NCBI GenBank assembly: GCA_023410575.1
Contig: JAEYPP010000011.1
Location: 1 to 39,653, forward strand
Direction of reading: 5' to 3'
DNA: 39,653 nucleotides
Origin: Bacillota bacterium
Lineage (GTDB): Bacteria > Bacillota > Clostridia > Lachnospirales > Lachnospiraceae
Within the stretch, counting starts at the first letter, position 1; every line of letters starts with the position of its first letter. Positions 7,646 to 15,291 of this stretch are shown piece after piece. The notes under the pieces were generated by a model. That model was not told where the DNA came from. It saw only the letters and a program-made list of their open reading frames with translations, and did not search any database. The translations under genes and the position numbers were made by a program.

Positions 7646-7749
7646 ATTTTGTGTAAATAAAAATTGAGAAGTGAAGCACGCTGCCTTATCAAGACCAAAG
7701 ATTCTTTACCATCAACTAAAAATGTACTCGTAAGCTATTTACACAAAAT
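7646..7749 (+). other. Inverted repeat in chemoreceptor leader
   Basis: A perfect 14-bp inverted repeat, attttgtgtaaata (7646-7659) and tatttacacaaaat (7736-7749), with a 76-nt loop. No T-run follows. It could be the closing stem of a structured leader RNA or a pair of protein-binding half-sites. I do not recognise a known riboswitch consensus in the loop. A TTGACA at 7752-7757 follows directly, with no good -10. Confidence 0.55.
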
Positions 7750-7812
7750 TATTGACATTACCTATAATTTAATCAACTTAAGAGATGTAAAATACTATTA
7801 GGAGGATAATGC

Positions 7813-9510
7813 ATGAAAATTAAAACAAAGTTAGTTGGCGCAATTGTATTCATCTTATGTTTGACTGCTGCCACTATCACCATTGTTACTGCACGAGAGA
7901 CAAGTTCAAATTTGAATACCTTCTATACAAAAACTATCGAGAAAGACTTATCACTAGTATACCAACTGTTAGATAAAACCTATCCAGGAGATTTTAATGA
8001 GAAAGATGGGAGTCTTTATAAGGGCGACATCCTTCTTAATGACGATACTAATTTCGTTGATTCGATACAAGAATTAACAGGATATTATGTTACAATCTTT
8101 CATAATGATACAAGAATTTCAACTAATCTTCCAAATGAAGATGGACATCGAGCCGTCGGAACAAAAGCCACTACTGAGGTCTGTGACAACGTTCTCAATA
8201 AAGGTAATACATATACAGCAGAAATAAATCTACTTGGCAATAATACAAGAGCTTACTACATGCCAATAAAAGATAAGGATGATCATGCAATTGGAATGTT
8301 ATTTATTGGAATGGAGCAAAACTCAATTAAGCAGAACATTAATTCGATCACAGGTAAAGTAATTTTCATTAGTATTGCTTCAGCAATACTTGGTATAATT
8401 ATATTCTCTATTATTGGTTTCTTATTAGTAAATGCCTTGAAAGTTGTTATGAAGGATTTTCAGAAGATGAGTAATAAAGACTTTTCAGGTTTCATTCCTA
8501 ACAAATATGTAAAGCGTAAAGATGAAATTGGTGTATTAGCGCGAGAAGCTATCAACATGAAGAATGTTTTCACTGATATCATATCAACGATTGCAGATAA
8601 TAATGCTGTGGTATACCATTCTATTGAAGAAAATACTCTAAAAATTCGTGACCTGAATAACAATCTGGAAGATGTTTCTTCTACTACGCAAGAAATCTCT
8701 GCTGGCATGGAAGAAACCGCTGCCTCAATGGAACAAATTCATTGTACCGCCATTGATGTTGAAGAAGCTACAAAACAGATTGCACAACAAGCACAAAATG
8801 GAGCGAAGGCTGCAGTTGAGATTAGCGATCGAGCTATTACACTAAAGGGAAATGCGATCCGTTCTCATGAAGAGACAAATCAATTAATCGATAGTACGAA
8901 TCAAAAGATGCAGCAAGCAATTGAGCAATCAAAGAGCATTGAAGAAATCAAAGTTTTATCCGACACGATTCTATCAATTACCTCTCAAACAAATCTACTT
9001 TCCTTAAATGCCTCCATTGAAGCAGCAAGAGCTGGAGAAAATGGCAAAGGTTTTGCAGTTGTAGCGAACGAAATTAAGACGTTATCAGAAGCTTCTAGTT
9101 CTGCTGTCAACAAAATACAAGATGTTACTACGCAGGTATTTAAATCCGTTGAAAATTTAGTATCTTGCTCCAATGATATTTTAGAATTTTTAAATAATTC
9201 AGTTGTAAAAGCATATGAAGAAATGGTATCAACTGGTGAACAGTATTATCAAGATGCGATCTTTATCAATAATATAGTGGATAAGTTAAGTACTACAAGT
9301 AACCAAGTATTAACTAATATCTCATATATGACGAATACGATTAATCAAATCTCTGTTGCCGTAAATGAAAGTGCAAATGGAAGTACGACTATTGCTCATA
9401 GTATTAGTGAAATTAATATTCATGCTAATGATATTGAGAATTTAAATTCTATGTCAAAAAATTCTTCTGATCAATTAACTGAATACGTGAATGATTTTAA
9501 ATTTAAATAA
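7813..9510 (+). CDS. Methyl-accepting chemotaxis protein
   Basis: A 565-aa transmembrane chemoreceptor. The first membrane segment is at about residues 7-26, an extracellular cache-like sensor domain spans about 30-180 (including the LTGYYVTIFHNDTRISTNL stretch), the second membrane segment is at about 184-208 and a HAMP linker follows at 209-260. The cytoplasmic coiled-coil hairpin has the conserved tip QTNLLSLNASIEAARAG followed by ENGKGFAVVANEIKTLSE, which contacts CheA and CheW. Length and order are standard. AGGAGG lies seven bases before the ATG. The gene is monocistronic with a long 5' region carrying a possible sigma-D promoter, and is isolated from flagellar or che genes. The ligand cannot be read from sequence; small carboxylates or sugars are typical for cache domains. 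Confidence 0.95.
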   Translation: MKIKTKLVGAIVFILCLTAATITIVTARETSSNLNTFYTKTIEKDLSLVYQLLDKTYPGDFNEKDGSLYKGDILLNDDTNFVDSIQELTGYYVTIFHNDTRISTNLPNEDGHRAVGTKATTEVCDNVLNKGNTYTAEINLLGNNTRAYYMPIKDKDDHAIGMLFIGMEQNSIKQNINSITGKVIFISIASAILGIIIFSIIGFLLVNALKVVMKDFQKMSNKDFSGFIPNKYVKRKDEIGVLAREAINMKNVFTDIISTIADNNAVVYHSIEENTLKIRDLNNNLEDVSSTTQEISAGMEETAASMEQIHCTAIDVEEATKQIAQQAQNGAKAAVEISDRAITLKGNAIRSHEETNQLIDSTNQKMQQAIEQSKSIEEIKVLSDTILSITSQTNLLSLNASIEAARAGENGKGFAVVANEIKTLSEASSSAVNKIQDVTTQVFKSVENLVSCSNDILEFLNNSVVKAYEEMVSTGEQYYQDAIFINNIVDKLSTTSNQVLTNISYMTNTINQISVAVNESANGSTTIAHSISEINIHANDIENLNSMSKNSSDQLTEYVNDFKFK

Positions 9511-9550
9511 CTATTCTTTAGGATAAAACTAGAAAAAGGACGCATCGTGA

Positions 9551-9570
9551 ATTTTTGCTTGTCGTGAATC
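9551..9570 (+). repeat. Intergenic motif family, divergent copy
   Basis: atttttgcttgtcgtgaatc matches 16 of 20 positions of acttttccttgtcatgaata at 12261-12280 and is close to 14404-14423. As in the other copies, a long-stem hairpin follows immediately. Confidence 0.45.
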
Positions 9571-9618
9571 AAAAAGTAGGACTGTCACACTAAGGGCAGT
9601 GTGACAGTCCTACTTTTT
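9571..9618. terminator. Bidirectional terminator, chemoreceptor / mgsA
   Basis: A perfect 20-bp stem (9571-9590 with 9599-9618) and an 8-nt loop (taagggca), flanked by A-run and T-run so it can terminate both convergent genes. Loop and inner stem match the terminator at 18433-18450 at 16 of 18 positions. Confidence 0.9.
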
Positions 9619-9638
9619 TTCACAATCTTTTCTATATT

Positions 9639-10118
9639 TTATTTACTAAATTCATCAATTCTTTGTTGTATATGTTTATTAAAATTCGCAACTTTACGTT
9701 CATACTCTGATTCCATAAAGCGAGATTCTAACAAGAAATCTGCAGTTGCAAGATTATTAGCAATCGGAATATCATAAACAACTGCAATACGAAGCAATGC
9801 CTTAACATCTGGATCATGTGGTTGAGATTCAAGTGGATCCCATAAAAATATGATGAAGTCAACATTTCCTTCTACAATTCTTGCACCAATCTGTTGATCG
9901 CCACCAAGAGGGCCACTATTGAATGCACGGACAGGTAATCCTGTTTTATCTGTAATCATTCGAGCTGTAGTGCCAGTACCACATAAAAAATGCTTCTTTA
10001 AAACTTCTTTATGCTTATCTGCCCACTCTACAATCTCTTTCTTCTTTCCATCATGTGCTACTAACGCAATATGTTTTGTTTTTTCCATTTTAAAATAAAT
10101 ATAGTCATCGTCTAGCAT
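9639..10118 (-). CDS. mgsA: Methylglyoxal synthase
   Basis: A 159-aa enzyme converting dihydroxyacetone phosphate to methylglyoxal and phosphate, a cytoplasmic glycolytic bypass that relieves sugar-phosphate overload. Seen are the IALVAHDGKK start of the MGS-like domain, CGTGTTARMI (phosphate binding), SGPLGGDQQIGA with the catalytic Asp, and LWDPLESQPHDPDVKALLR. Family length is about 130-155 aa; the first ten residues (LDDDYIYFK) are a small N-terminal extension. ATG follows AAAGGAG at seven bases. Monocistronic with its own promoter. Confidence 0.95.
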   Translation of the reverse strand: MLDDDYIYFKMEKTKHIALVAHDGKKKEIVEWADKHKEVLKKHFLCGTGTTARMITDKTGLPVRAFNSGPLGGDQQIGARIVEGNVDFIIFLWDPLESQPHDPDVKALLRIAVVYDIPIANNLATADFLLESRFMESEYERKVANFNKHIQQRIDEFSK

Positions 10119-10147
10119 TTTACATCTCCTTTGGTGGTATTTCTATT

Positions 10148-10176
10148 ATTCTACCAAAGAAATTGTGATGTTACAA
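10148..10176 (-). promoter_or_regulatory. Promoter of mgsA
   Basis: On the minus strand, TTGTAA (10171-10176), a 17-bp spacer and TAGAAT (10148-10153), about 30 bases before the start codon. Confidence 0.6.
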
Positions 10177-10180
10177 GTCA

Positions 10181-11098
10181 TCATCTATACCTAATTAATT
10201 TTTTCTTAAATATGTAAAGTCCAATAGCAATAAGATTAACGCCACTAAGGAAAAATACAGAAGGATCAGCTGTCCCTGTCTGAGGTAGCTTATCTACCTG
10301 TACATCATCAACACCTTTAGGAACTTCTTCTCCTACTTCTTCCTCAGGAATCTCCTCTGTGTCCTCATCTATTACAGGTTCTTCCTCCTCTGGTTCCTCC
10401 TTAATCGGTTCTTCCAATGGTTCAACAATAGGAACTTGAGACTCTTCTTCTGGAGTTGGTACTGTGGCTGTTGGTACTGGTGTTGTATTTTGAGGTGGTT
10501 GCTTCGTTGGCTCTGGTGGTTGCTTCGTTGGCTCTGGTGGCTGCTGCGTTGGCTCTGGTGGCTGCTGCGTTGGTTCTGGTGGTTCTTTCGTTGGCTCTGG
10601 AGGCTGATTCGTTGGTTCTGGTGGTTCTTTTGTTGGCTCTTCTAAATCATCAAGAACTGGTACCAGCTTTATCCCAACCAAATGCCATCCACACTGCGCT
10701 TTCCTTAATAAATAAAATACAATTGCATCTCCCTTATTCAATGCAAAACCTGCAGATCTCAATTGTTCTATCGTTGGTACTGGGAAATCCTTACACAAAA
10801 GTTCTTGTATATCTGCTCCATCTACAAAGACAGGTACTTCATCATAACAGAAGGTGTCTCCTATTCCAACAATGGTATCATCAAGTACAATCCCACAATA
10901 TTGTAAATATGTGTCATATTCGAAAGAATCTGGAATCCCCTGCCCTTTCTTTAGAATGTAAAATACTACTCTTTCTTCTGTATCTTCTGTCTCCTCTGAT
11001 GTACATGCGCTTGCTTTGTTTGCTGGCATTAGAAGCAGTTCGACCAAGAATAAAACAATGGCTATTAATGCAGCAATCTTTCTTTTTTTTGCTTTCAT
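10181..11098 (-). CDS. LPQTG cell-wall-anchored protein with PT repeats
   Basis: A 305-aa secreted surface protein. An N-terminal signal peptide (KAKKRK, then a hydrophobic run to about residue 30) is followed by a domain of about 115 residues with several Cys that I do not recognise. Next comes a Pro/Thr repeat PT[KNQ][EQ]PPE, about seven 7-residue units, then an acidic Glu/Pro stretch. The sorting signal is LPQTG at 271-275, a hydrophobic segment and a KKK/R tail. A class A-type sortase should link it to peptidoglycan, with the Pro-rich stalk spanning the wall. ATG follows AAGGAG at nine bases. It stands alone with a near-consensus promoter. Function unknown. Confidence 0.88.
   Translation of the reverse strand: MKAKKRKIAALIAIVLFLVELLLMPANKASACTSEETEDTEERVVFYILKKGQGIPDSFEYDTYLQYCGIVLDDTIVGIGDTFCYDEVPVFVDGADIQELLCKDFPVPTIEQLRSAGFALNKGDAIVFYLLRKAQCGWHLVGIKLVPVLDDLEEPTKEPPEPTNQPPEPTKEPPEPTQQPPEPTQQPPEPTKQPPEPTKQPPQNTTPVPTATVPTPEEESQVPIVEPLEEPIKEEPEEEEPVIDEDTEEIPEEEVGEEVPKGVDDVQVDKLPQTGTADPSVFFLSGVNLIAIGLYIFKKKLIRYR
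10495..10645 (-). repeat. 21-bp coding tandem repeat (PT-rich stalk)
   Basis: About seven copies of a 21-bp unit encoding PT[KNQ][EQ]PPE. Units are nearly identical at the DNA level, which makes copy-number change by slippage plausible. Confidence 0.8.
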
Positions 11099-11142
11099 GG
11101 CATATACTCCTTAGATTATAACTTAAGACATAGTACAATAAT

Positions 11143-11171
11143 ATGATACTTATGTTTCCAATATATGTCAA
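11143..11171 (-). promoter_or_regulatory. Promoter of the LPQTG protein gene
   Basis: On the minus strand, TTGACA (11166-11171), a 17-bp spacer and TATCAT (11143-11148), about 45 bases before the ATG. Confidence 0.7.
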
Positions 11172-11284
11172 TTAGAGCTTTTGTCGAAACACTGTAAATC
11201 TCACTTTTCACTAGAGTTTAGGGTCTTTTCTTTTTTTGTAAATAATGGTATGATTATACTATTCGATAGAAAAGAGGTAGTGCG

Positions 11285-12214
11285 ATGAATAAACATATAA
11301 TAGTGGTAGCACTCGGTCGAAGTGCTTTTGGTGAAACGTTTCCTGAGCAACATATGAATGCTAAAAAGGCGGCTAATGCTATAGCTGATTTAGTGGAAGC
11401 AGGTTATCGAATTGTTATCACTCATAGTAATGGTCCACAGGTTGGCATGATACATACAGCAATGACTGAATTTAGTCGATTAGATTCAAAATATACAGTT
11501 GCGCCAATGTCAGTTTGTGGTGCTATGAGTCAAGGATACATAGGTTATGACTTACAGAATTTAATACGTACTGAATTATTAAATCGTGGTATATATAAGC
11601 CTGTTTCTACGATTATTACTCAGGTTAAAGTAGATCCATTCGATAAAGCTTTTTCTAATCCAACAAAAGTGATTGGTCGCTATATGACTGCAGAAGAAGC
11701 TGCAGCAGAAGAAAAGAAAGGCAACTATGTTATCAAGGAAGAAAAAGGATATCGTAGAATCATAGCTGCTCCAAAGCCAATTGATATTTATGAAATTGAT
11801 GCAATTAAAGCACTGATTGAAGCGAATCAGATTGTAATCGCTGGTGGTGGCGGTGGTATTCCTGTTCTTGAGCAACGTACTACTTTAAAAGGTGCTAGTG
11901 CAATTATCGAAAAAGATTTAACTGCAGAAAAGATAGCTGAGCTTTTAGACGCTGACTGTTTGTTGTTCTTAACTGGAGTAGAAAAAGTATTCTTAAACTT
12001 TGGAAAAGAGAATGCAACTGAACTAGATACAATTACAGTAGAACAAGCAAAACAATATATAGAAGAAGGCTACTTTACAGCTGGAGCAATGTTACCAAAA
12101 GTCGAAGCAAGTGTTGAATTTGTCTCCAAACGTTCCAATCGAAAAGCAGTCATAACAAAACTTGATAAGGCAGTTGCAGGATTAGCTGGTAAAACTGGGA
12201 CAATTATTCAGTAG
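11285..12214 (+). CDS. arcC: Carbamate kinase-like protein
   Basis: A 309-aa amino acid kinase-fold enzyme expected to transfer phosphate from carbamoyl phosphate to ADP, giving ATP, carbamate, then ammonia and CO2. HSNGPQVG, an AGGGGGIPV loop, a VIEKD-like IIEKDLTAEKIAELLDAD block and TGVEKVFLNFG are in family order, and the length is right. The usual N-terminal GGNA loop reads GRSAFG here, so phosphate-loop chemistry may differ. ATG follows GAGGT. No arginine deiminase, ornithine carbamoyltransferase or purine/allantoin genes are adjacent, so the source of carbamoyl phosphate is unknown. Family is certain, exact activity less so. Confidence 0.85.
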   Translation: MNKHIIVVALGRSAFGETFPEQHMNAKKAANAIADLVEAGYRIVITHSNGPQVGMIHTAMTEFSRLDSKYTVAPMSVCGAMSQGYIGYDLQNLIRTELLNRGIYKPVSTIITQVKVDPFDKAFSNPTKVIGRYMTAEEAAAEEKKGNYVIKEEKGYRRIIAAPKPIDIYEIDAIKALIEANQIVIAGGGGGIPVLEQRTTLKGASAIIEKDLTAEKIAELLDADCLLFLTGVEKVFLNFGKENATELDTITVEQAKQYIEEGYFTAGAMLPKVEASVEFVSKRSNRKAVITKLDKAVAGLAGKTGTIIQ

Positions 12215-12238
12215 ACATACGAAGCAAATTCTATCAAA

Positions 12239-12280
12239 CAAGGAAAAGTACGCGCTGCGAACTTTTCCTTGTCATGAATA
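12239..12280 (+). repeat. Hairpin plus TCATGAATA motif
   Basis: A small hairpin (caaggaaaagt at 12239-12249 pairs with acttttccttg at 12261-12271) ends in acttttccttgtcatgaata (12261-12280). That 20-mer recurs at 14404-14423 with one difference and, more diverged, at 9551-9570. Confidence 0.6.
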
Positions 12281-12380
12281 AAAAGGAGCTTTTGCAGAAT
12301 GGAAAATGTACCGACCCCCAAAGGTTAGACCAAAAAATCTAACGATTGGAGGTCGGTACATTTTGCAAAAGTTCCTTTTT
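12280..12380. terminator. Long bidirectional terminator, arcC / glycosyltransferase
   Basis: A hairpin of about 100 nt. The right arm 12351-12380 pairs with the left arm in two blocks, 12280-12296 and 12303-12316, separated by a bulge of about six bases, and a small inner hairpin (gttaga/tctaac) fills the loop. Flanking A-run and T-run allow termination on both strands. It directly abuts the stop codon of the convergent glycosyltransferase gene at 12379. Confidence 0.75.
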
Positions 12381-13317
12381 AAAATAGTAAAAGTAATCCC
12401 ACATTTCGGATCCATCCACTTTTTAGATAACCATTTTTCAGTAAGATATATCTTTGCTGAAACCAATTTTTTTGATACACATGAATAAACTTTTCTACCA
12501 CACACTTCTTATGAATCGAGAGAACATCTTCAAAAATATGATGAAATTCTTCTGCTTGCTTTTTATTGTCAAGTAAGCTTCTTCGTTGAATTTTGGCAGC
12601 TTTCACACGATTTACAAAGTAATCTTTAAAACTAGCTCCACCTACTACATTCTTTGCGTGCTGACGGTATTTCATTGTTTGTCTTGGTAGAAAACTAATA
12701 TTTCCAAAGGTAGAGGCAATTAAGGCTAGCCACCAGTCATGAAATCTTGCATGATTAGGTATCTCCCTTAGATAAGGTTCAAAAGAACGATTAATCATAA
12801 CCGTACAGCCAATACATTTATTTTCCATTAATAGATGAGCTAAATCAGTTTTTTGTACTTGCAAACGTTGGCTCTTATAGAATGAAGGAGCAATTTCGTT
12901 GAGCTTATCATCTGTAACTGAAACGTCCGTAAATACTAACAGAGGTCGATCTAAGCCAAAACGGTTCTCCATCTGTTTCATTCTCTTAAGTGTTTTTGCT
13001 ATCTTATCATGATTCCATACATCATCTTGATCACAAGACATAAAATACTGTGCATCTTGGTTTTGCTCCATTACTTCTCGAATCCCAAATAAAAAATTCT
13101 TAGTTGGACCAAGGTTATGTTCATTTTGATGAATCGTAATATGACGCGGATAAATCTGTTTCAGTTTATTCAGTATAACTATTGTTTCATCAGTAGAACC
13201 ATCATCAAAAATGTGAAGATAGACATCACAATCTTGATTTTGTAGTACAGAATTTACTTGTTCTGAAACATATTTTTCACCATTATAAGTTGCCATAACA
13301 ACATCTACTCTACACAT
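12379..13317 (-). CDS. Family 2 glycosyltransferase
   Basis: A 312-aa GT-A-fold enzyme. VDVVMATYNGEKYVSEQ starts the nucleotide-sugar domain. FDDGSTDET and CDQDDVWNHDK provide the acidic metal/nucleotide-binding motifs, and RFHDWWLALIA is typical of rhamnosyl/galactosyl transferases acting on surface polysaccharide. There are no clear membrane spans, so it is cytoplasmic or membrane-peripheral. ATG follows GGAGG. It begins one base after the stop of the upstream glycosyltransferase, so both are one transcript. Acceptor and donor sugars cannot be told from sequence; wall polysaccharide or glycoprotein glycosylation are possible. Confidence 0.85.
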   Translation of the reverse strand: MCRVDVVMATYNGEKYVSEQVNSVLQNQDCDVYLHIFDDGSTDETIVILNKLKQIYPRHITIHQNEHNLGPTKNFLFGIREVMEQNQDAQYFMSCDQDDVWNHDKIAKTLKRMKQMENRFGLDRPLLVFTDVSVTDDKLNEIAPSFYKSQRLQVQKTDLAHLLMENKCIGCTVMINRSFEPYLREIPNHARFHDWWLALIASTFGNISFLPRQTMKYRQHAKNVVGGASFKDYFVNRVKAAKIQRRSLLDNKKQAEEFHHIFEDVLSIHKKCVVEKFIHVYQKNWFQQRYILLKNGYLKSGWIRNVGLLLLF

Positions 13318-13318
13318 T

Positions 13319-14284
13319 TTACCTCCAATAAGACTTGTTCATGCTAAACCACTGACGCAATCCTTGTGGCAAATACGTGTATCTTTTCCCAATAAAATAC
13401 CCGATATACTTAAAGCCACTTTCCATAATCAATTCAAACATTTCGATATATTTGTTCTGACCATAAAGATAGGACATAGCTTGCTTTACTAACTTTGTTC
13501 CTTCTTTTTCTGATGATACCTTAGAAAAAATCTCCTTGTATTCTCTATGAGAAACTCCAAGATCAAAATTACGTCGTAACTGCTCCATTAAACCATAGCT
13601 ATGGGAATGAATTACTTTTGCATTGGAAGCATAATAAATAGCATAACCAGCCTCAATCGCATTCGCTGCGTAAATCATATCCTCATTGAATATTGTATGT
13701 TTTACAAACCCACCTAATTCTTCATAAATATCTTTGCGATATGCAGCACAGACATTGGAGCAGAAATAAGTTTTAATACCGAACCTCTCGATATCATCTT
13801 TTGTCTTTTTGCAATCCTTCTCAGGATAGTTAAATAATCTCATGTACTGTTCTATAACTGACGCATTCAGTTGGGCTTCCTGTCTACCATAAGTAACTGC
13901 GACAAAAGGATCCTCAAAAGGCTTAATTAATTCATGAATCATCATAAAATCTTTTGGTACTGCATCCTGAGTCATATAGATCATAAAATCAGCATTGGAT
14001 AATGTACTACCATAAGCTCTTGTTGCGCCATGGTCAAATTCTTCTTTTGATATAGAAACAATTTGTATATCGATTTCCTTGTCTCCTAAAAGTTTCTTTT
14101 TATGAAACAAATTTGTAACGCGCTTTTTCAGTTCACTTGTCGAAAAGTTAGGTAGTAGTTCTGTATTTAGTAAAATAATTTTATTTGGTAATAATGTCTG
14201 CATTACTATTTTTTCTAAAAGTTTTTCCAACTTATTATCCGGCTTATATACTGGAATAATAACATCAATTGTTTGTTCTTTCAT
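13319..14284 (-). CDS. Family 2 glycosyltransferase, rhamnosyltransferase-like
   Basis: A 321-aa GT2 protein and first gene of a two-gene operon. IDVIIPVYKPDNKLEKLLEK opens the GT-A fold; KEEFDHGATRAYG is the motif seen in RfbN-type rhamnosyltransferases; MTQDAVP replaces the usual DxD; the later FNEDMIYAANAIEAGYAIYY block is the conserved acceptor-side region. The binding site AAAGG is a little far from the ATG (about ten bases). Together with the next gene it probably decorates a cell-surface glycan. The isolated pair, without polymerase, flippase or dTDP-rhamnose genes, suggests modification of an existing polymer rather than a whole biosynthesis locus. Donor sugar is inferred from family only. 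Confidence 0.85.
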   Translation of the reverse strand: MKEQTIDVIIPVYKPDNKLEKLLEKIVMQTLLPNKIILLNTELLPNFSTSELKKRVTNLFHKKKLLGDKEIDIQIVSISKEEFDHGATRAYGSTLSNADFMIYMTQDAVPKDFMMIHELIKPFEDPFVAVTYGRQEAQLNASVIEQYMRLFNYPEKDCKKTKDDIERFGIKTYFCSNVCAAYRKDIYEELGGFVKHTIFNEDMIYAANAIEAGYAIYYASNAKVIHSHSYGLMEQLRRNFDLGVSHREYKEIFSKVSSEKEGTKLVKQAMSYLYGQNKYIEMFELIMESGFKYIGYFIGKRYTYLPQGLRQWFSMNKSYWR

Positions 14285-14403
14285 TTCATTCTAACCTTTC
14301 TTAGTTTACCATTTACCGCTTCATCCTATGGTTTATTCAAATTATAACCAACCTAAGCACAATTATATGACATCATAAAAAGAAAGTAAAGTTTGCTTCG
14401 TAA

Positions 14404-14423
14404 ACTTTTCCTTATCATGAATA
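14404..14423 (+). repeat. Intergenic motif family, third copy
   Basis: acttttccttatcatgaata differs at one of 20 positions from 12261-12280. It follows a small hairpin (aaagttt / aaacttt, about 14395-14409) and precedes a long hairpin, the same layout as the other copies. Confidence 0.55.
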
Positions 14424-14428
14424 AGAAA

Positions 14429-14488
14429 AAGCTATCACTTGACAAGATCTTAGATATATAATCGCAAAATCTTATCAAATGATAGCTT
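14429..14488. terminator. Terminator of the DUF6465 gene
   Basis: Arms 14429-14448 and 14469-14488 pair over 20 bp with two positions that are G-U wobble in RNA. Read on the minus strand the stem ends in a T-rich run, ten bases after the stop of the DUF6465 gene. Confidence 0.75.
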
Positions 14489-14498
14489 CCTATTCCTC

Positions 14499-14981
14499 TT
14501 ATGCAAATATTGTTACTTTACCAGCTGGGATACCATTAATAACATAATATGCTGCATTATCTTCTGGTTTTATGTACAGTTCCATCTTCTTTATATTCTT
14601 CTCCATACCACCTGCTGCCAAATAGTCTGCTTTCGCTTGTTCAAGCAATTGATCGGAATCAACTTCGTTACCGGTATATTGAAACAATACTTTAGTATCG
14701 TATTTATTCTCACTTTTATTCTTAGTAGAAGCTTTTTTATTCTCTACTTTTTTATCAGATGTTTTTTTCTCAGCTGCCTTTTTCTCAGTTACCTTTTTCT
14801 CAGTTGCCTTTTTCTCAGTTGCCTTTTTTACAGATTTCTTAGCCTCTGCAACTTTTTTTGTCACTTTTTCCTCTTGTTCTTCTGCTGTCTTAACTACCTT
14901 CTCGATTTTGTTATCTGTTGTAGCCATTACTTCCTTTACCTCAGTACTTAAATTCTTTGTTGTTACCTTTTTTTCTTTCAT
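14499..14981 (-). CDS. DUF6465 family protein with Lys-rich N-terminus
   Basis: A 160-aa protein. The N-terminal half is a low-complexity Lys/Ala/Thr/Glu region with repeated TEKK/AEKK units, resembling histone H1-like tails. The C-terminal domain (about residues 95-160) has KVLFQYTGNEVDSDQLLEQA followed by ELYIKPEDNAAYYVINGIPAGKV, matching DUF6465, common in Lachnospiraceae. The start is set at ATG 14981 because AAGGAG lies just upstream; a start at 15005 would bury it in the coding sequence. A promoter is visible at 15069-15097. Nucleic acid or wall binding through the basic tail is possible; no function is established. Confidence 0.82.
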   Translation of the reverse strand: MKEKKVTTKNLSTEVKEVMATTDNKIEKVVKTAEEQEEKVTKKVAEAKKSVKKATEKKATEKKVTEKKAAEKKTSDKKVENKKASTKNKSENKYDTKVLFQYTGNEVDSDQLLEQAKADYLAAGGMEKNIKKMELYIKPEDNAAYYVINGIPAGKVTIFA

Positions 14982-15068
14982 AAACAATATCTCCTTTCTT
15001 ATCATAAACTATGAATTATATGATTTCTACAAAACATCATTGATGAAATATTTATGAATCATGATATG

Positions 15069-15097
15069 ATAATATACTAATTTTTTAGAAAATTCAA
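15069..15097 (-). promoter_or_regulatory. Promoter of the DUF6465 gene
   Basis: On the minus strand, TTGAAT (15092-15097), a 17-bp spacer and TATTAT (15069-15074). The leader is about 80 bases. The rest of the interval up to 15291 shows nothing I can name. Confidence 0.55.
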
Positions 15098-15291
15098 TAT
15101 ATTTATTTATTTTCTACAAATCGGTCAATAAACTACGAAAAAGTGATTACAATTCCTATAATTATTCTCAAAAATACTACAACTTCTAACAAAATATACT
15201 ACCTACTACGATCAGTCTTACATATGCTAATGCAGGTTATTCATATTTACTATTTGCTATCTTGAAATTACGTTGGTTCTATGCCATATAG

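Noticed and set aside
7602..7800. c-di-GMP (GEMM) riboswitch in the chemoreceptor leader
   Set aside because: I could not find the conserved receptor core sequences; only an inverted repeat is visible, so it is reported as an unassigned structure.
10495..10645. Regular 21-bp repeats as a CRISPR-like array
   Set aside because: Repeats are contiguous without spacers, keep reading frame and encode the protein stalk. No cas gene is present.
10456..11121. A 221-codon open frame on the + strand opposite the LPQTG gene
   Set aside because: It is the antisense of the Pro-rich repeat, giving a Leu/Ala/Val-rich repetitive frame. It has no ribosome binding site, and the minus-strand gene has signal peptide, sorting signal and promoter.
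12272..12505. Short frames across the arcC/glycosyltransferase junction
   Set aside because: They read through the long terminator hairpin and the end of the glycosyltransferase gene, with no binding sites.
14637..14951. Phe/Leu/Cys-rich + strand frame opposite the DUF6465 gene
   Set aside because: Antisense of Lys codons gives Phe/Leu runs, so it is a composition artefact.
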